A stretch of 64,000 bases of DNA from Bipolaris cookei (Eukaryota > Ascomycota > Dothideomycetes > Pleosporales > Pleosporaceae): contig NRSV01000066.1 of NCBI GenBank assembly GCA_002286855.1, positions 121,939 to 185,938 on the forward strand, read 5' to 3'. The position numbers and the translations under genes are program-made. The notes below the pieces were generated by a model. That model was not told where the DNA came from and searched no databases. It worked only from the letters and a program-made list of their open reading frames with translations. Numbering within the stretch: position 1 is the first letter of the stretch; every line of letters begins with the position of its first letter. Positions 23,063-35,200 of this stretch are shown piece by piece.

Positions 23063-23779
23063 ATGCCCGTAATCGTAAAAGCCTACACCCTCCCTCCAAC
23101 CCCTCAAATTCCAAACTCCCCCCACCCCCTCCTCCACTACCCAAGCCTCCTCAAACAAACCGTCACATCCCCCACCTTCACACCCACCCAGCTCCTAGAC
23201 CTCTACGCCAAAAATGGCTGGCAAACCCAATGGATCGCAAAGTACGGCCCAGACATTCAATCCCACTACCACTCCACCACCCACGAAGCCATGATCGTCA
23301 TCTCCGGCACAAGCGCCACCATCCGCTTTGGAGTTGCCGATGCCCCAGAATGGCAGGCAGGTGCGTATGCGCCCGGCGAAAGGGGTGAGAAAGGTGAACA
23401 AGGCGGGATCGAAATTGAAGCCCGGATTGGCGATGTTTTTATCATTCCCGCTGGTGTGGCGCATAAGACGTTCTCTCCGCAACCGGAGTCCAGCGAATTG
23501 GAATTTCATCAGCCGAAGGATGTTGCAGAGGGGGGGGCTGCGGAAGTAAATGATAGGATGGAGCAAGAGCGGAGGAGGTTTTTTGATGAACTTCTGACTA
23601 AAGGCGAGTTTATGATGATGGGGGCATATCCGTATGGGGGTGTGTGGGATTTCAAGATTGGAGGGGAGAGGGGGAGAGAGCATGTGTGGACAGTGCCTGT
23701 GCCGGAACTGGATCCGGTGTTGGGGGATAGCAAGGAGGGGCTTGTGGGATTGTGGAGTTGTGGAGTTGGCGCGGGCTAG
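23063..23779 (+). CDS. Cupin-domain protein (YjlB-like)
   Basis: Intronless, 238 residues starting MPVIVKAYTLPPTPQIPNSP. A single cupin fold is visible. The first metal motif is HYHSTTHE (His68, His70, His74, Glu75), followed by VISGTSATIRFG, then IEIEARIGDVFIIPAGVAHKTF, giving a second His. An N-terminal extension and the C-terminal GAYPYGGVWDFKIGGE are typical of the small YjlB-type cupins found in bacteria and fungi. Function in this group is unknown; a metal-dependent isomerase or dioxygenase activity would be inference. It is co-oriented with the reductase immediately upstream. Confidence 0.85.
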   Translation: MPVIVKAYTLPPTPQIPNSPHPLLHYPSLLKQTVTSPTFTPTQLLDLYAKNGWQTQWIAKYGPDIQSHYHSTTHEAMIVISGTSATIRFGVADAPEWQAGAYAPGERGEKGEQGGIEIEARIGDVFIIPAGVAHKTFSPQPESSELEFHQPKDVAEGGAAEVNDRMEQERRRFFDELLTKGEFMMMGAYPYGGVWDFKIGGERGREHVWTVPVPELDPVLGDSKEGLVGLWSCGVGAG

Positions 23780-25243
23780 AGAGGTAGAAGGGGAAGGGAT
23801 GGGGGAGTTGTTGGAAGTCTGGAAATCCTTTTAATAGACCGGAATATCTGGATAATAATTATCCCTAGCACGGAGGTGCAACTACTTAATAAGGCTGATA
23901 CCAATTTTTTTAGCTACTATCAGCGAGCAAGTCAGTAATGCTTTGTCTAATAAAAATTCCAAGGCTTTTACATATTGTACAATAATGTTATGGCCATGTT
24001 GGCTATACCTTAGATTGATGTTGAAAGGGGTGTTTTTGTCTGACTACCTCGGTCCATTAAGAGAGCCTCCGCTGAAGTGTGAAATGATAAGGTATCCGCT
24101 CATTGTGATAATGCTTGCGTGAATATTTAGTGACAATATAACTTGTCACATCGATACTGCTTGAATTATATCATACGGTGTTATCAGGGTTCGACATCAC
24201 ATCTAAAACCATTCTTCGGGTGATGCAAACAGTCGAAGTCCAGGACTTACACTAGCAACGCGCAACCTAGTATACCTACTTATCAAGTGTTAAAAGCAGT
24301 ATCATCTCGTAATAGCCGCTCCACCACATAAATACTCGTTACATTCGTTAAAAGAAAAAAAACTCAGCACCCTGAAAATTCTGCTACAAAAAGCCTCAAG
24401 AGTACACCTTTCCAAGCGCCTTTAAAAGTATCTCACTTCGCACTAATACTACTTTGTTACCCCCCAATGCACCGCCATCTTCTTCTTCCGCTCGACCGCC
24501 GGATCGAGAAAAGGCGACGGCGTAAGCAGAGGATTGTACGAAACCACTATCGCCACTCCATCAATACACGTACGCCAAAAAGAAGAAGAAAACATCTAGT
24601 CTCATATGCCAACATACCTTTTGCTTTGCGTGGCTCAGTGTTAAATGCTACGTCGCCCCGCGACACAGCCGTGTTTTGCACCGACGTTGACGTCAGCGGT
24701 ATAGTGGCTTGCTTCAAAGGGCGCTTTGAGAGGAGCGGGTGAGGCATTGGGATCTGAACGCGAGCTCTTATATATACATGTATATATGGATATATGTTTG
24801 CTTCGGGGATAGCGTGCTTAAATGTCGGATAGCAGCAGCAGTAGTAGTTGCTGCGGCCTGCTGCGTCTTCGAGATCCGTGGTACTGGTACAACGATTGAC
24901 TTTATGTTTTTGGGTGACGACGCTAAGGGCGGCGTTGAGTACGTAGCACAAGATCGATTGACAGGTGGAGCCGCAGGTACGTGCCGAGAGTTAGGCAAAG
25001 CTGCTAGGCTGAAATAGGGTGAACCCACAATTTATCGGATGGTCATGATGTGAAGATCTGGACATGCACAAAATCTCATATTTTGGGAAGAGTGACAAGA
25101 GAGCATAATCAAGATTCAGATAGAGAATCAATGCAGGGGGACAAGAAATAACAATCAGATTTTCAATAGAGACTCCGTTGTTCGTGATATTATTCTCATA
25201 AGCAATAGTTCAATCCTCTCGATCCTCAAAGATATGATCGTAT
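23780..25243. other. AT-rich intergenic region
   Basis: Noticeably more A/T-rich than its surroundings between about 23,830 and 24,420. It may be a decayed repeat, but nothing can be identified. A 24,770-24,800 stretch of TATATACATGTATATATGG is a simple near-palindrome. No gene is recognised; the right end is the 3' flank of the transporter gene. Confidence 0.45.
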
Positions 25244-27241
25244 TTACAACCCGCTCTTCTCGTTCTTCTCGTCGCGTACGCTCAAAGTATTGACGTTCTC
25301 AGCATCGCTAATCTCCCTGCCGCCCACAAAGTTGCTCTCCTTCATGTTGTTCAGTGCGTCTTCCTGCGCATCTGCCTTCCGGAAAGTCCAGTAGAAACCG
25401 ATACCACCACACAAGGCAACAACAGCAACGGAACCGTAGTTCCATACCAGCAAAGGATCCTCTGACAAACTAACAAAAGCCTGGCCAAGCGCTGCGGAAA
25501 CTGCAGAAGTAGAAAGAGCGATAGCTTGGATCGTTGATTTCATGTTGCTGGGGGCCTTGGTGTACGCGTACTCAAGCTTGGTGATGGATGCCATGATTTC
25601 GGAAAAGCCAATTAAACCATACGGAACGACCTGAACCCAGACTGTGATGTCGGCGTTGCAGTCCTTGCGTGTCTTGCTGAGAGCGTTGATGTTGTCCCCA
25701 CACGGTGACATCTTGTAGATGTAGTACTGTGTAACGCAAGCAGACACCATAGCGAAAGAACTAAGCGCAAATCCAGCAGTGATCTTCTTGATAGGCGAGA
25801 AAACAATGCCTGCCCTCTGTAGACCGGGGTAGATAACGAAGTCCATGATCGGAATCAGGATAATGATGAATAGGGGGTTCAGCTTTGAGATGATGTCGTT
25901 TGGGACGTTACCCAAATTCATCGTGTTTGCCTGAGAAACAAGGTTCCCAGTCATCTGATTGTACGCCAACCAATAAAGCGGAAACCAGACGAAAACCTTA
26001 CAAGCGAGAATTCCTCTCTTTACTTCATCAACCCAAGCATCATCAAACGTCATCCAATCAGGGACGGGACGGTTGTTGCGACGAAGAACGGATGGTTTGA
26101 TCCTCTCCCAGAAATCATCGTCCTTGAACGTGTTCTTGTGAGGAGAGTTCTTAATACCAAATCTAATAAGCTTAAAAGCTTTGCCCATAACGGACCCTGT
26201 AGGTGGCGCAAGCTTGTAGTGCTTCTTCATCGCGATTAGGATAAGCGGGCAAAGGAGGTAGCAGATCGTGGGAAGTGTGTATGCCCTGTAGTCACAGTCA
26301 GTGGATATATAATGAGTTACAAAGAAGAGGAAACGTACAGGTAGAAGGAGTGGAAGTGCTCTGTGTAGACCATTGCAATGGATCCGGTGATAGAACCGCA
26401 GTTGATGAGGAAGTAAAAATAAAGATAAATGCGTGCCGAGGTCACCGCAGGGCAGACAATTTCTTTCTTTCCGTTCTTTCGAACGCGAACATAGGCCTTC
26501 TGGTCCTTGTATTGCTCTGCGATTAGGGGCGAGATATTACTCTTGAACCCACCAGTGCCGATGCCCATGACTACGAGACCAACCGAAAAGATGGAAATGG
26601 CGACTTTGGGCTTGACAATGACCGGAGGAATCGCAGATAGGATTAGGATGATGTGACCGATAACAGCAATAATGTTGGAGTACTGGATGGTTTTGTAGCG
26701 TCCCCAGTACTCATCAGCAAGCCAGGCACCTCCAAGAGGTGTGATGTAGGACCAAAACTGGTTGAACATAGTCAGTCCCGTACTGGCACGCTGACCCATA
26801 TCAAGCGCTCCTGGAAGGAGTTAGTAAAATAATTCATTCGCTACCATAAACTTCCACTTTACCAGAGCCAGGCTTCTTGAGAAATCCAGCGCCTGTAACT
26901 GAACCCGGGGGCAGGGGCTTCTGGATGAAATCTAGCGGTTGCAGTTAGTAAAGATTGCAATTAATGAACAGTACGTGACTTGGTTCAAGCTTACTGACGA
27001 AGACAGCGCTGGTGCCGTAGTAACTGAAGCGCTCGACAAACTCGACAACAGCCACAGTCCAAGCTTGCCATGGGATCTTGCCGGCGACCCTGGGGAGAGT
27101 GGCCCATTCTTCTTCAGTAGGGTACGGAAAGGCATTGGTATCGCTTGACACAGAATCCGTATCGAAAGGAATGGGATCAGTCGTCATAGTCGCTCCCTTG
27201 GTGATCTCGAGAGACGACTTGACATCTGTAGTAACCGCCAT
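25244..27241 (-). CDS. PTR2: PTR2-family oligopeptide transporter
   Basis: Proton-coupled importer of di- and tripeptides in the plasma membrane (POT/PTR2 family). Four exons join in frame: 26,995-27,241, 26,863-26,931, 26,339-26,810 and 25,244-26,285, giving 609 residues, a normal length. The POT signature ERFSYYG is at residues 70-76. FNQFWSYITPLGGAWLADEYWGRYKTI forms the second family signature, and YFYFLINCGSITGS corresponds to the FYxxINxGS motif. YLAYTLPTICYLLCPLIL and later segments are clearly transmembrane. The cytosolic N-terminus (1-55) is Thr/Ser/Asp-rich, and the C-terminus ends in a charged tail. Exons 1-2 and 2-3 meet in phase 1, exons 3-4 in phase 2. Fungal members are often induced by peptides and repressed by ammonium; nothing in the promoter was verified. 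Confidence 0.95.
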
Positions 27242-29260
27242 TGCGCCGTGAGACAGACCAGTGGCTGGTCTACAAAAGCAAAAGTGCAAAACCGCGAGAC
27301 TCGCAGAAGTGAAGTAACACAACGAGTGGTAGACCTAGAGTTGGAGGATGGGTACATGTGTCCCTTCATATAGCGACAAGCGAAACTGCACCTCGGAGCA
27401 TTAGACCAGATTTTCGCATGGGTGGTACGCGACAATCAGAGCATTCCACCATGGAATTCGCCTCCTGCTCACATCTAGCCCGTGTTATCATAGCCATTAC
27501 ATCCAGAAACAGTACCCATGACCCACGGCAGCTCGGCTAGTCCGGTCGAAGGATTCTGGCACAAACTATCAGGCATGCTACCGCGGTTAAGCGCGCTGTT
27601 GGAGGCTTCCAAGCCCGTGGTAAGACGCTTCATGAAGATAAGATAGGAATGAGGGATGGCGCTGGGCACTGGATTGGCGCGGCGGAAAGGTTCAAAAAAG
27701 ATATGCCAAGTGGTGCTAAACAAGAAAAAGATAACGCAAGTCAAAGCTTCTGTAAGGCTCCATAGTGCCAAGCTGTTCCCCGTCTCTTGCTCTTGTCACC
27801 TACTGATTGCGCCTTAGCCTCCCCAAGGTACCGTTCACGAGACAATTGACTTGACAAAAGACTACCTTATTCATGCGGGCCAAGGGCTTGGTCTTGGGGC
27901 AGTTGGGACAAGCGTTTTGTTATTACATGTCTCCTTCTACAAACGAACACGCGCGGCATGATTATCAAGGAGGCGTAAGTAGTTGTGATGGTGTCTCCTT
28001 GCATGTCGAGGAAGCGGTGGGTAATGTTTAATTGAACCAAAGGTGCGGTGGGTGGGGCACGGCGTTGCGTTGCGACCGAGAATAGAACGTCCACCGAAGT
28101 CCCACCAACCCGGATTTCAGACTCCAATGTGCTGAGAGTAACGAGAAATGTAAATCTAAGTAAATCTCATGTAAAAAATGGTACTGAATAAATATAGACA
28201 ATTCATATGTCTCATCAATCACCAGAAAGAAGATAGGAAGGGATGAAACTGTCAAACAATTGTGGCAATTTTAAGGCATGTTAAAGCCCATACACTGTTG
28301 ACTTCGGCTCACAAATAATCCAACAGTTGCTAAATTCGTATCTGTCAATTAGCTAATGACTTTGCGATGATAGGTAGATCAAAATAGCCACATCGAATAA
28401 AAGACTACCAGTTGGCCGATCAACAGACGCACAGTCATCAGCCTTATTCCAATTGATGGGATCATAGATTGCGTGCTCGGATAGGTCACGTCTCACAAGT
28501 GCTCCAAAATATGCAATGGAACAATCCATGACTGCAGCCTTTCCATTACTGGGATGTACATCCTTTCCCGCATTGTTCTCCATAGTCCCAGCGTCAAGGT
28601 GCAGGCATGGCGTTGCTCTAGTACTATAGAATAGTATTACTTGCAGAAAGCTCGTACCCTACCTTATGCGGCAGAGACCACGTTGACGGATCAATTTATA
28701 CCGACCATTGATTTGCACATATCCGTTATCCAGCTTGAGATGAGATTGGTCAACTGTCTCAACAAGACCATGTCTATCTCATCGTCCTTGACGCGACCGC
28801 TCAGTGCAATCTCGATTTATTTCCGACCAGAAGGATTCACTATATTCGCGCTTGATCGACTTTATAATTGAAACTTTTATGATATTGTAGTCAAAGACCC
28901 AACTGACAAAGCTTGCACAATGATAGCCTCATCAAAATCTAATACAGACTGAAAGAAATTTTGGAAAAAAATTTGTACCGATAAAAACCACAAAGATCAT
29001 ACCTAGATGAAAACGCGACCATAGTCGCAAACTCGATCACAGATTGGCCACTGCACAATTTCTTTCGGCTCAAGAATATAATTCGCTGAAAAGATTATAA
29101 TACACTATACACATTTTGTCCCTAGTTCATCGACCCCTCCTACAAATGCATATATCTACGAGTGCAATAAACGCCCTTGGACCTCAAACGCCCCAAAAAG
29201 ACATAATGTGATGTGATGTCATTACGCTCATCCATCTCCAACCACTACCTATTCCTATAT
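27242..29260. other. Intergenic region upstream of the transporter
   Basis: Two kilobases holding the transporter promoter and the PRP8 3' flank. It becomes A/T-rich from about 28,130 to 29,200. A 76-codon minus frame at 28,353-28,583 (beginning MENNAGKDVHPSNGK) has an unbiased composition but no family I recognise. No repeat structure is seen. Confidence 0.45.
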
Positions 29261-32200
29261 CTACTCAAACTGGTTCTCCCGGTCAACCCAAACGTCCTCC
29301 AGCTCCGCAAAGTTATGGAAATGCAGTGGCCTATGCACAGGGTCGTAGAAGCGAACGGGGGTATCAAGACGCACATGCACAGGCTTCTTTTCGACAGAAC
29401 CAAAAGCGCTGCCCATGAAGCTGTAGTTCCAGATACCATTGTCAGGAACCAAGAAGTATCCGCGAATCTTGTCAGACAGTAGCAACTGGCACTTCTCACC
29501 AAAGCTGGTGCTGAAGCCAGCGGGGTTGTCGGACATAGTATCCTTGTTCTCGGCGCCCCACTTGTAGCCGTTGGGTGTAAGGGCCCAAGCGGCGAGGGAG
29601 ACGGAACCGGGGGTAAAGGACACGGTCATGGAAACAGTCTTCTTATCCCAGCTAGCGTGTTGGTTCATCAGACGAGCATGCTGGGTAACGTCACTGGCTT
29701 GCATGTACGGCGGCTCATTTCCGCTAACGGTGTGGATGATTCCCAGCGGCTCTAGATTGTCCAGATACTCGTGTCTCGGCAGCTCCTTTGGCAGCTGCAC
29801 ATCACGCGTGTTGCCAACTTGCGGGATCATGACAATGGTGCAAATCTCCTTCACCTGATCGTTGTCTGGTGGCGACTTGCCATAGAGGTAGCCCGCAACC
29901 TGAACGCGAAGATCGGCAATGGTGATGAATCGCTTGAGTACGTTCTTTGGCATGACATAGGTGAAGTGACCTTCCTCTTTGACGTCTTCAGAGTTGATGT
30001 AGATGTTATTGGCACGAGTACGCAGGTTGGATGTGGCAACAGCCCTGGTACGCCACTCCGTCTTGGAGGCAAAGGAAGCCTGTTCGTACTGCGAAGTTGT
30101 TGTAACGACCATCTCCTCACCATGGATGTTCTGTGTCTTGGTAGTTACGGCAGTCAGTTGCTGTTGCTCCTCCTGCTGCTTGTCGATCTCGGCAGCTTGT
30201 TGACGTTGCATCGATGGCGCTGAAATCTCCATACCCAAGATAATATCACGCACTTCGCTACTAGTGAGTGACGAAGTGTTGACATTGTTCTTCTTGCCAT
30301 AGTCGAGCAGGATGAGATCACGAAGTTGCACTTCAACCTTGATCCAGTCCTCGTCCGTTAGCGAAGGCCAGATGTGATGCTCCTGGGTGATGACAGTCTT
30401 GTCAGGTCGTAAGAGCAGCTTAGTCTTGTCTTGATTGACATGAAGCGCGCGGAGGATCAAGATCAATCTCGAGAAAGCAGTGTATGACGAAATCGTCTTC
30501 AACCACTCATCGTACAGGTTGAAAAGCACCATCTGAGGTCCGGTGGCTCGCAGGATCATGTCACCGAGCTTCTCCACCTTCATGGCAGCTTGGAACGGCA
30601 GCTGCAGCTCTGATGCACGAATGGAGATGTTGGGAAAGTCAAGCAAATGCACCTCCAGAGGATCGAGCAGACCCTTACGAGTGACAATCAGCTGCTTCGG
30701 TTGTTCTTCAACAGGCAGTGATCGAATGAGAGCTGCCACTTCTTCGGCGGTCTTCCACTTGGCCAACTGACCGAGACGTTTCTGGCCAGCCCAAACACTT
30801 GTGTGAATAATCTTCAAGAATAGTTGACCAGTACGAGGGTTGAAGATGAAGATGGCGCCGTTGATGGGCTTAGTCGTCAGGTTACCCTCGAAGGTCTTGT
30901 GGATTGTCACACGATACACATTCGTATCATCAATGAACAGCTGGATCTGATTGCTGAACAGCTCCGAGTAGTTCTGAGAGTTGAGGAATTCCTGAGAACT
31001 TTCCGAAGCGTACAACTGCAAACCCTTCCTGATACGCTCTCGGAGAACATAGAGAGCTGGGTTGGCCTTCATGATCTTGGCCATGGCTTGCTGAACGAGC
31101 TGCTTGAGTCCAGGGAAGTACTGTCCGTACGCAGAGTAGAGATTGTATGCCAGATCAATACCGATCATGAGACCAGTGGCAGAGGGGTAGATACTCATGC
31201 TGTCTTGGGTGTAGTCGAGGTACTTTGCGCGCACATATCGTTCAATGTCGTGCGAATCGTAGTCACCATATCGTAGCTGAACATCAATCCAAAACTTGTT
31301 GGTAGTTGTCGCGCTCATGGTGTCCTTAGTATCGTACAACATCGATGGTGGTGAAACACTCCATTTGTGGCTGGCAAAAAGTAGGATATCGGCACAGGAG
31401 CTGTTCATCTTGTACGACTTACGAGGATGGATAGTCTCCTTCTGCACTGTCTCGATACCAAGGGCTTCAAGCTCCTGATCAAAGACTTGGCACAAATCCA
31501 TAACCACCGACTCGTGAATTTTCTGCCACAAATGGGCTCGGAAGATTTGGATGAGCGAGATCTTAAGAGTAGGAATCTTACCGTGCAAGAATATACCTGT
31601 AAGGTCAAGCTGCACCTGGAAACCAACGTAGACGTTTGCGCGGTTTATTGTGGGAGACCACCACAATGTGAAGCGACGGTTTGGAATCTGGTTCAAACCA
31701 GAACGTTGAGCATTCGTGAGTTTCTTGAACTTCATGGATTCTTCAAAACCACTGTTGTGAAGTACCATGTAGTCGTGTCGTAGGTAAAGTTGATCCTTGT
31801 CCACTCGGAAGCCGGACCAAGCAGTAGGAGTGGATTCCAGGTCAATTCTCTTAATCATGAAGCTGTGCATTTGGGGAACATAGCGTTCGCACCCCTTTTT
31901 TCGTGCAAGAAGGCATGGTATCTCGGAAATGTTCCCTGAAATTTGAACGACGAGTTGAGGATACCTCTGAGTTCGAGTAGGATTCCACATATCCCGTTTA
32001 GTGGTCCAGACACCAAAGCCCAAAGATCGTGCTAAGGCCACAGTATCCCAGAAGAGTGCTTTATGCCATCGTTCACTCTGACTGAAGCCTATGAAGTTTT
32101 CAGGGTAAACCAACCAACCATCGCTGTCAATTAAACCGGCAAGGACAGCCAAGCGAACTGCTCGGGAGTTCTTAAGGTATACTGATGGGATATGTTTTCG

Positions 32201-35200
32201 ATCGGCTCCGGGACCAGTTGCACCGCCAGACATAATCCCAAGCCCCTGAAGTGCGGTACAAAGTTTGTTGACACCATCGGTGTTTTCATCGTACTCAACA
32301 AGCTCGTGGATGAGTTCGGCTTCTTCCTCAGGACGGAGCTGACCATAGGTACTGCGGCCAGCTTCTAAACGTGCAACACGGTGACGCTCGAACCGGGATG
32401 GACGGCGTCCGAGGTCCTCGTTTATGAATTCAATGTCATCACTGCTTTGTTCCTCTTCCTCTTCTTCTTCTTCATCATCACTTTCAATTTCAATCAAATC
32501 GAGCTCCTCATCTAGCTCCCGGTCCTGCGGATACATTAGAATTTCACCTTTGTAGAGAAGATTTTCACATACCTCATCTGCATCAGGCTCAGGAGCTGTT
32601 GTATCTTCCGAAACATATGAACGGCCAGCAATGCCCAGCAGTTCGTCATCAGAAAGAATCCGGGAAAGTGGCTCTGCGGGTATGGAGCTTGCCATGAGCC
32701 GGAAAGTAGGTTCCGGGACATTTCCCATACCAGTTGATGAAGCTGGCTGAGGAAGAGAAGACGATGAAGGAATGTTATGCTCTTGAAGGCGCTGGCAACG
32801 GTCCGTTGAGGAGCAAAGGGTCGAACTATGCTCCCGTTTCTGGCTACCTTCAGTGCTGGGTTGAGTCGTATTTTCAGGAGGTACCCAAAGCCTGGCCTCA
32901 CCAGGTTGGCGGTTGTCCTGGAAAGACCAACCAGCAGAAAGGCGTATCTTTTTGATGGTCTGGCGAGATTTCTGAGTTTCCGAAGTTACAGAGCCTTTAC
33001 CTTTATGAGCCGTTGGAAAAGGACGGTCAGCAAGGCGAGTCCGCCCACGCCAAATGAGGTGAAGATCTAACTCAGCCGCATAGGAGGCCAGGAAATCACG
33101 AACTTCAGCTTCATGTTCATTGTAGATAGTGGTACTCTTCCGGTTGCCATCGCCTAGCCAGAGTCCGAGGAAATAGGGGTGGATCGGTACGTTTTCTTCA
33201 GGGAGCTCAAACCCGGGACATCGGAATACCCTGTACTTCGCCTGTACATTGGGTTCCAAAGCAGCAAATTCCTCGGCAGTCATTTCAACAACATCATAAC
33301 GCTCAGATGCTGACACTTCAGGCTTTTCCATGTCCAGGAGAAAAGGATCTTCTTCGTCGTCTTCAGAATCCTGAATGCAGCTTGCATTCTCGTTGGGGAG
33401 AGCCGGGAAAGAATAGGACCGCCCATACTTCTTACAGTTGCGGGAACAATAAACCCGGATCTTGAGATCTAAGCCATTCTTGTTCCAAAGAAGAAACATG
33501 TTCGGGAGGCCAGCGTCAAGGCGAATTTCTCCACCCTTACCACTAGCAGACTTCTCCTCAAACCGCTGGCGTAGGTTCGCAAGAGTGACATCGCCCTGTT
33601 CGTGAATCTCCCGGCTCTTTGCCACAGCCGCAGCAAAAGCGAGATCCTTGGTTTCGAAGAAAATTGGCGGGTGATTTGAGTGACCCTGGATATTCGTGCG
33701 GTTCGGATTGCCCCAGGCAAAGGTAGCATACTCAGCCCTGGTACCTCTTCCAACCGGTATGTTCACAATGTATGATTCATCCCTAATAGTGATACCGGTA
33801 GTGCCATTGAGAGTGTTTCGTACCGTTTCGGCCCCCTTCTTACCACGCTCAGCCTTTAACAACCAGGAAAGCGCGCTCTTAAATGCCGAAGTGAAATCTG
33901 CCCGAGCTTTCACTAAATTGTTGGTTCTGTCGGCAGCAGCAGGGTCAGAGCTTGGTTCGGGAAGATCACCCAGTTGTGCTGAAAACCGGCTATGATGATC
34001 TTTCATACTCATACCCTGGCACTCGTTCTCACACTTCTTCTCTAGATAGAGAACCAGGATATGGTTCTTGGTGACCACGAGGTCTTCCTTCTTTCCTCCA
34101 ACCTTGATGCGATACAGCTGCTCAGTGCCGTGGACAATGTTGAAAGCACGACGAGAAGTTCCATCTGGACCCAACAATAGATCCCCTTCTTTGACATCCT
34201 CGACCAGGACTTCAGAACCGTCATAGCGAAGAAGTCTCGTGCCATTAGCAAGACAAGCTTTCTCCCAAAAGAGACCCTCCCAAGACGGAAAAGCAGTCGC
34301 CTTGAACAGCGTATGTTCCAAAATGGTTTCTACACCACCCAGCGCTTGGATACAATCTGAACGATACTGGTTGAGATTCCATAATTTTCCATCATGTCTT
34401 TGGCTTGTCCACCAGAAAGGATTACTCTTCATGTGCTGATAGATCTTGAATTCGGTCCTGGCGCGGAAACCCTTGTCAAAACTGAGCGTACTACGATCTT
34501 TTTGGAACAACGTATTGATACGAGGGAGACCACGGTCCCAACTGTCTTCCAAATCTTCAAGAGTTAGTCGTCGGTTTTGTTGTTGTGCTTCTTGACGCTT
34601 CTGTGAGTATTCCATCCAAACGCGCTGCGAGTCGACAAACTCTGACTCCCACGGAATGATGTATCGGAAGATATTTGGAATGAGCGTCTCTTCGTCGTGA
34701 GACATACCCGCACGGTAGTGCGTGACTCCAGTATCGGTCTGCTTTGACCATCGCTTGTCACTTGTCGGAATGAGAATGTGTGAGCCAGATATCATACCCA
34801 AACCACCCAGCTCCTTGGGCGTGTAAAATACTGCAGGAGGGAAACGTGACGGCATCTTTGAGTTTAGTCCAATCTTGACACGAGTCTGGATCTTGGTCTC
34901 GCACTTGACAATGGTGTCGAGCAAGTTGACAGTTGATACTGCAGCTTCACGGTAGTACGTAAAAAGCGCAATAAGCGTTGTATTCCACTTGTTGGCAATC
35001 TTCGTAAAGGTGGTGGATCCTGAAGACATCAGAATCTGTCTGATGCGGTTGTTGAACTTCTGGATGTCTTCCTCAGTGACTTGCAGAAAGGCGTCGGCGG
35101 TGCGTTCTTTTGTGGAATTGTCGACAAGCGACCAAACACTATCTTTGACAGGGAATTCACCAGTCAAGTTTCGGATCTTGGGAAGGATGCGCACTTCGAA

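Noticed and set aside
28353..28583. 76-codon minus-strand frame (MENNAGKDVHPSNGK..)
   Set aside because: Amino-acid composition is protein-like but I recognise no family and no flanking exons; could be a decayed gene, not called.
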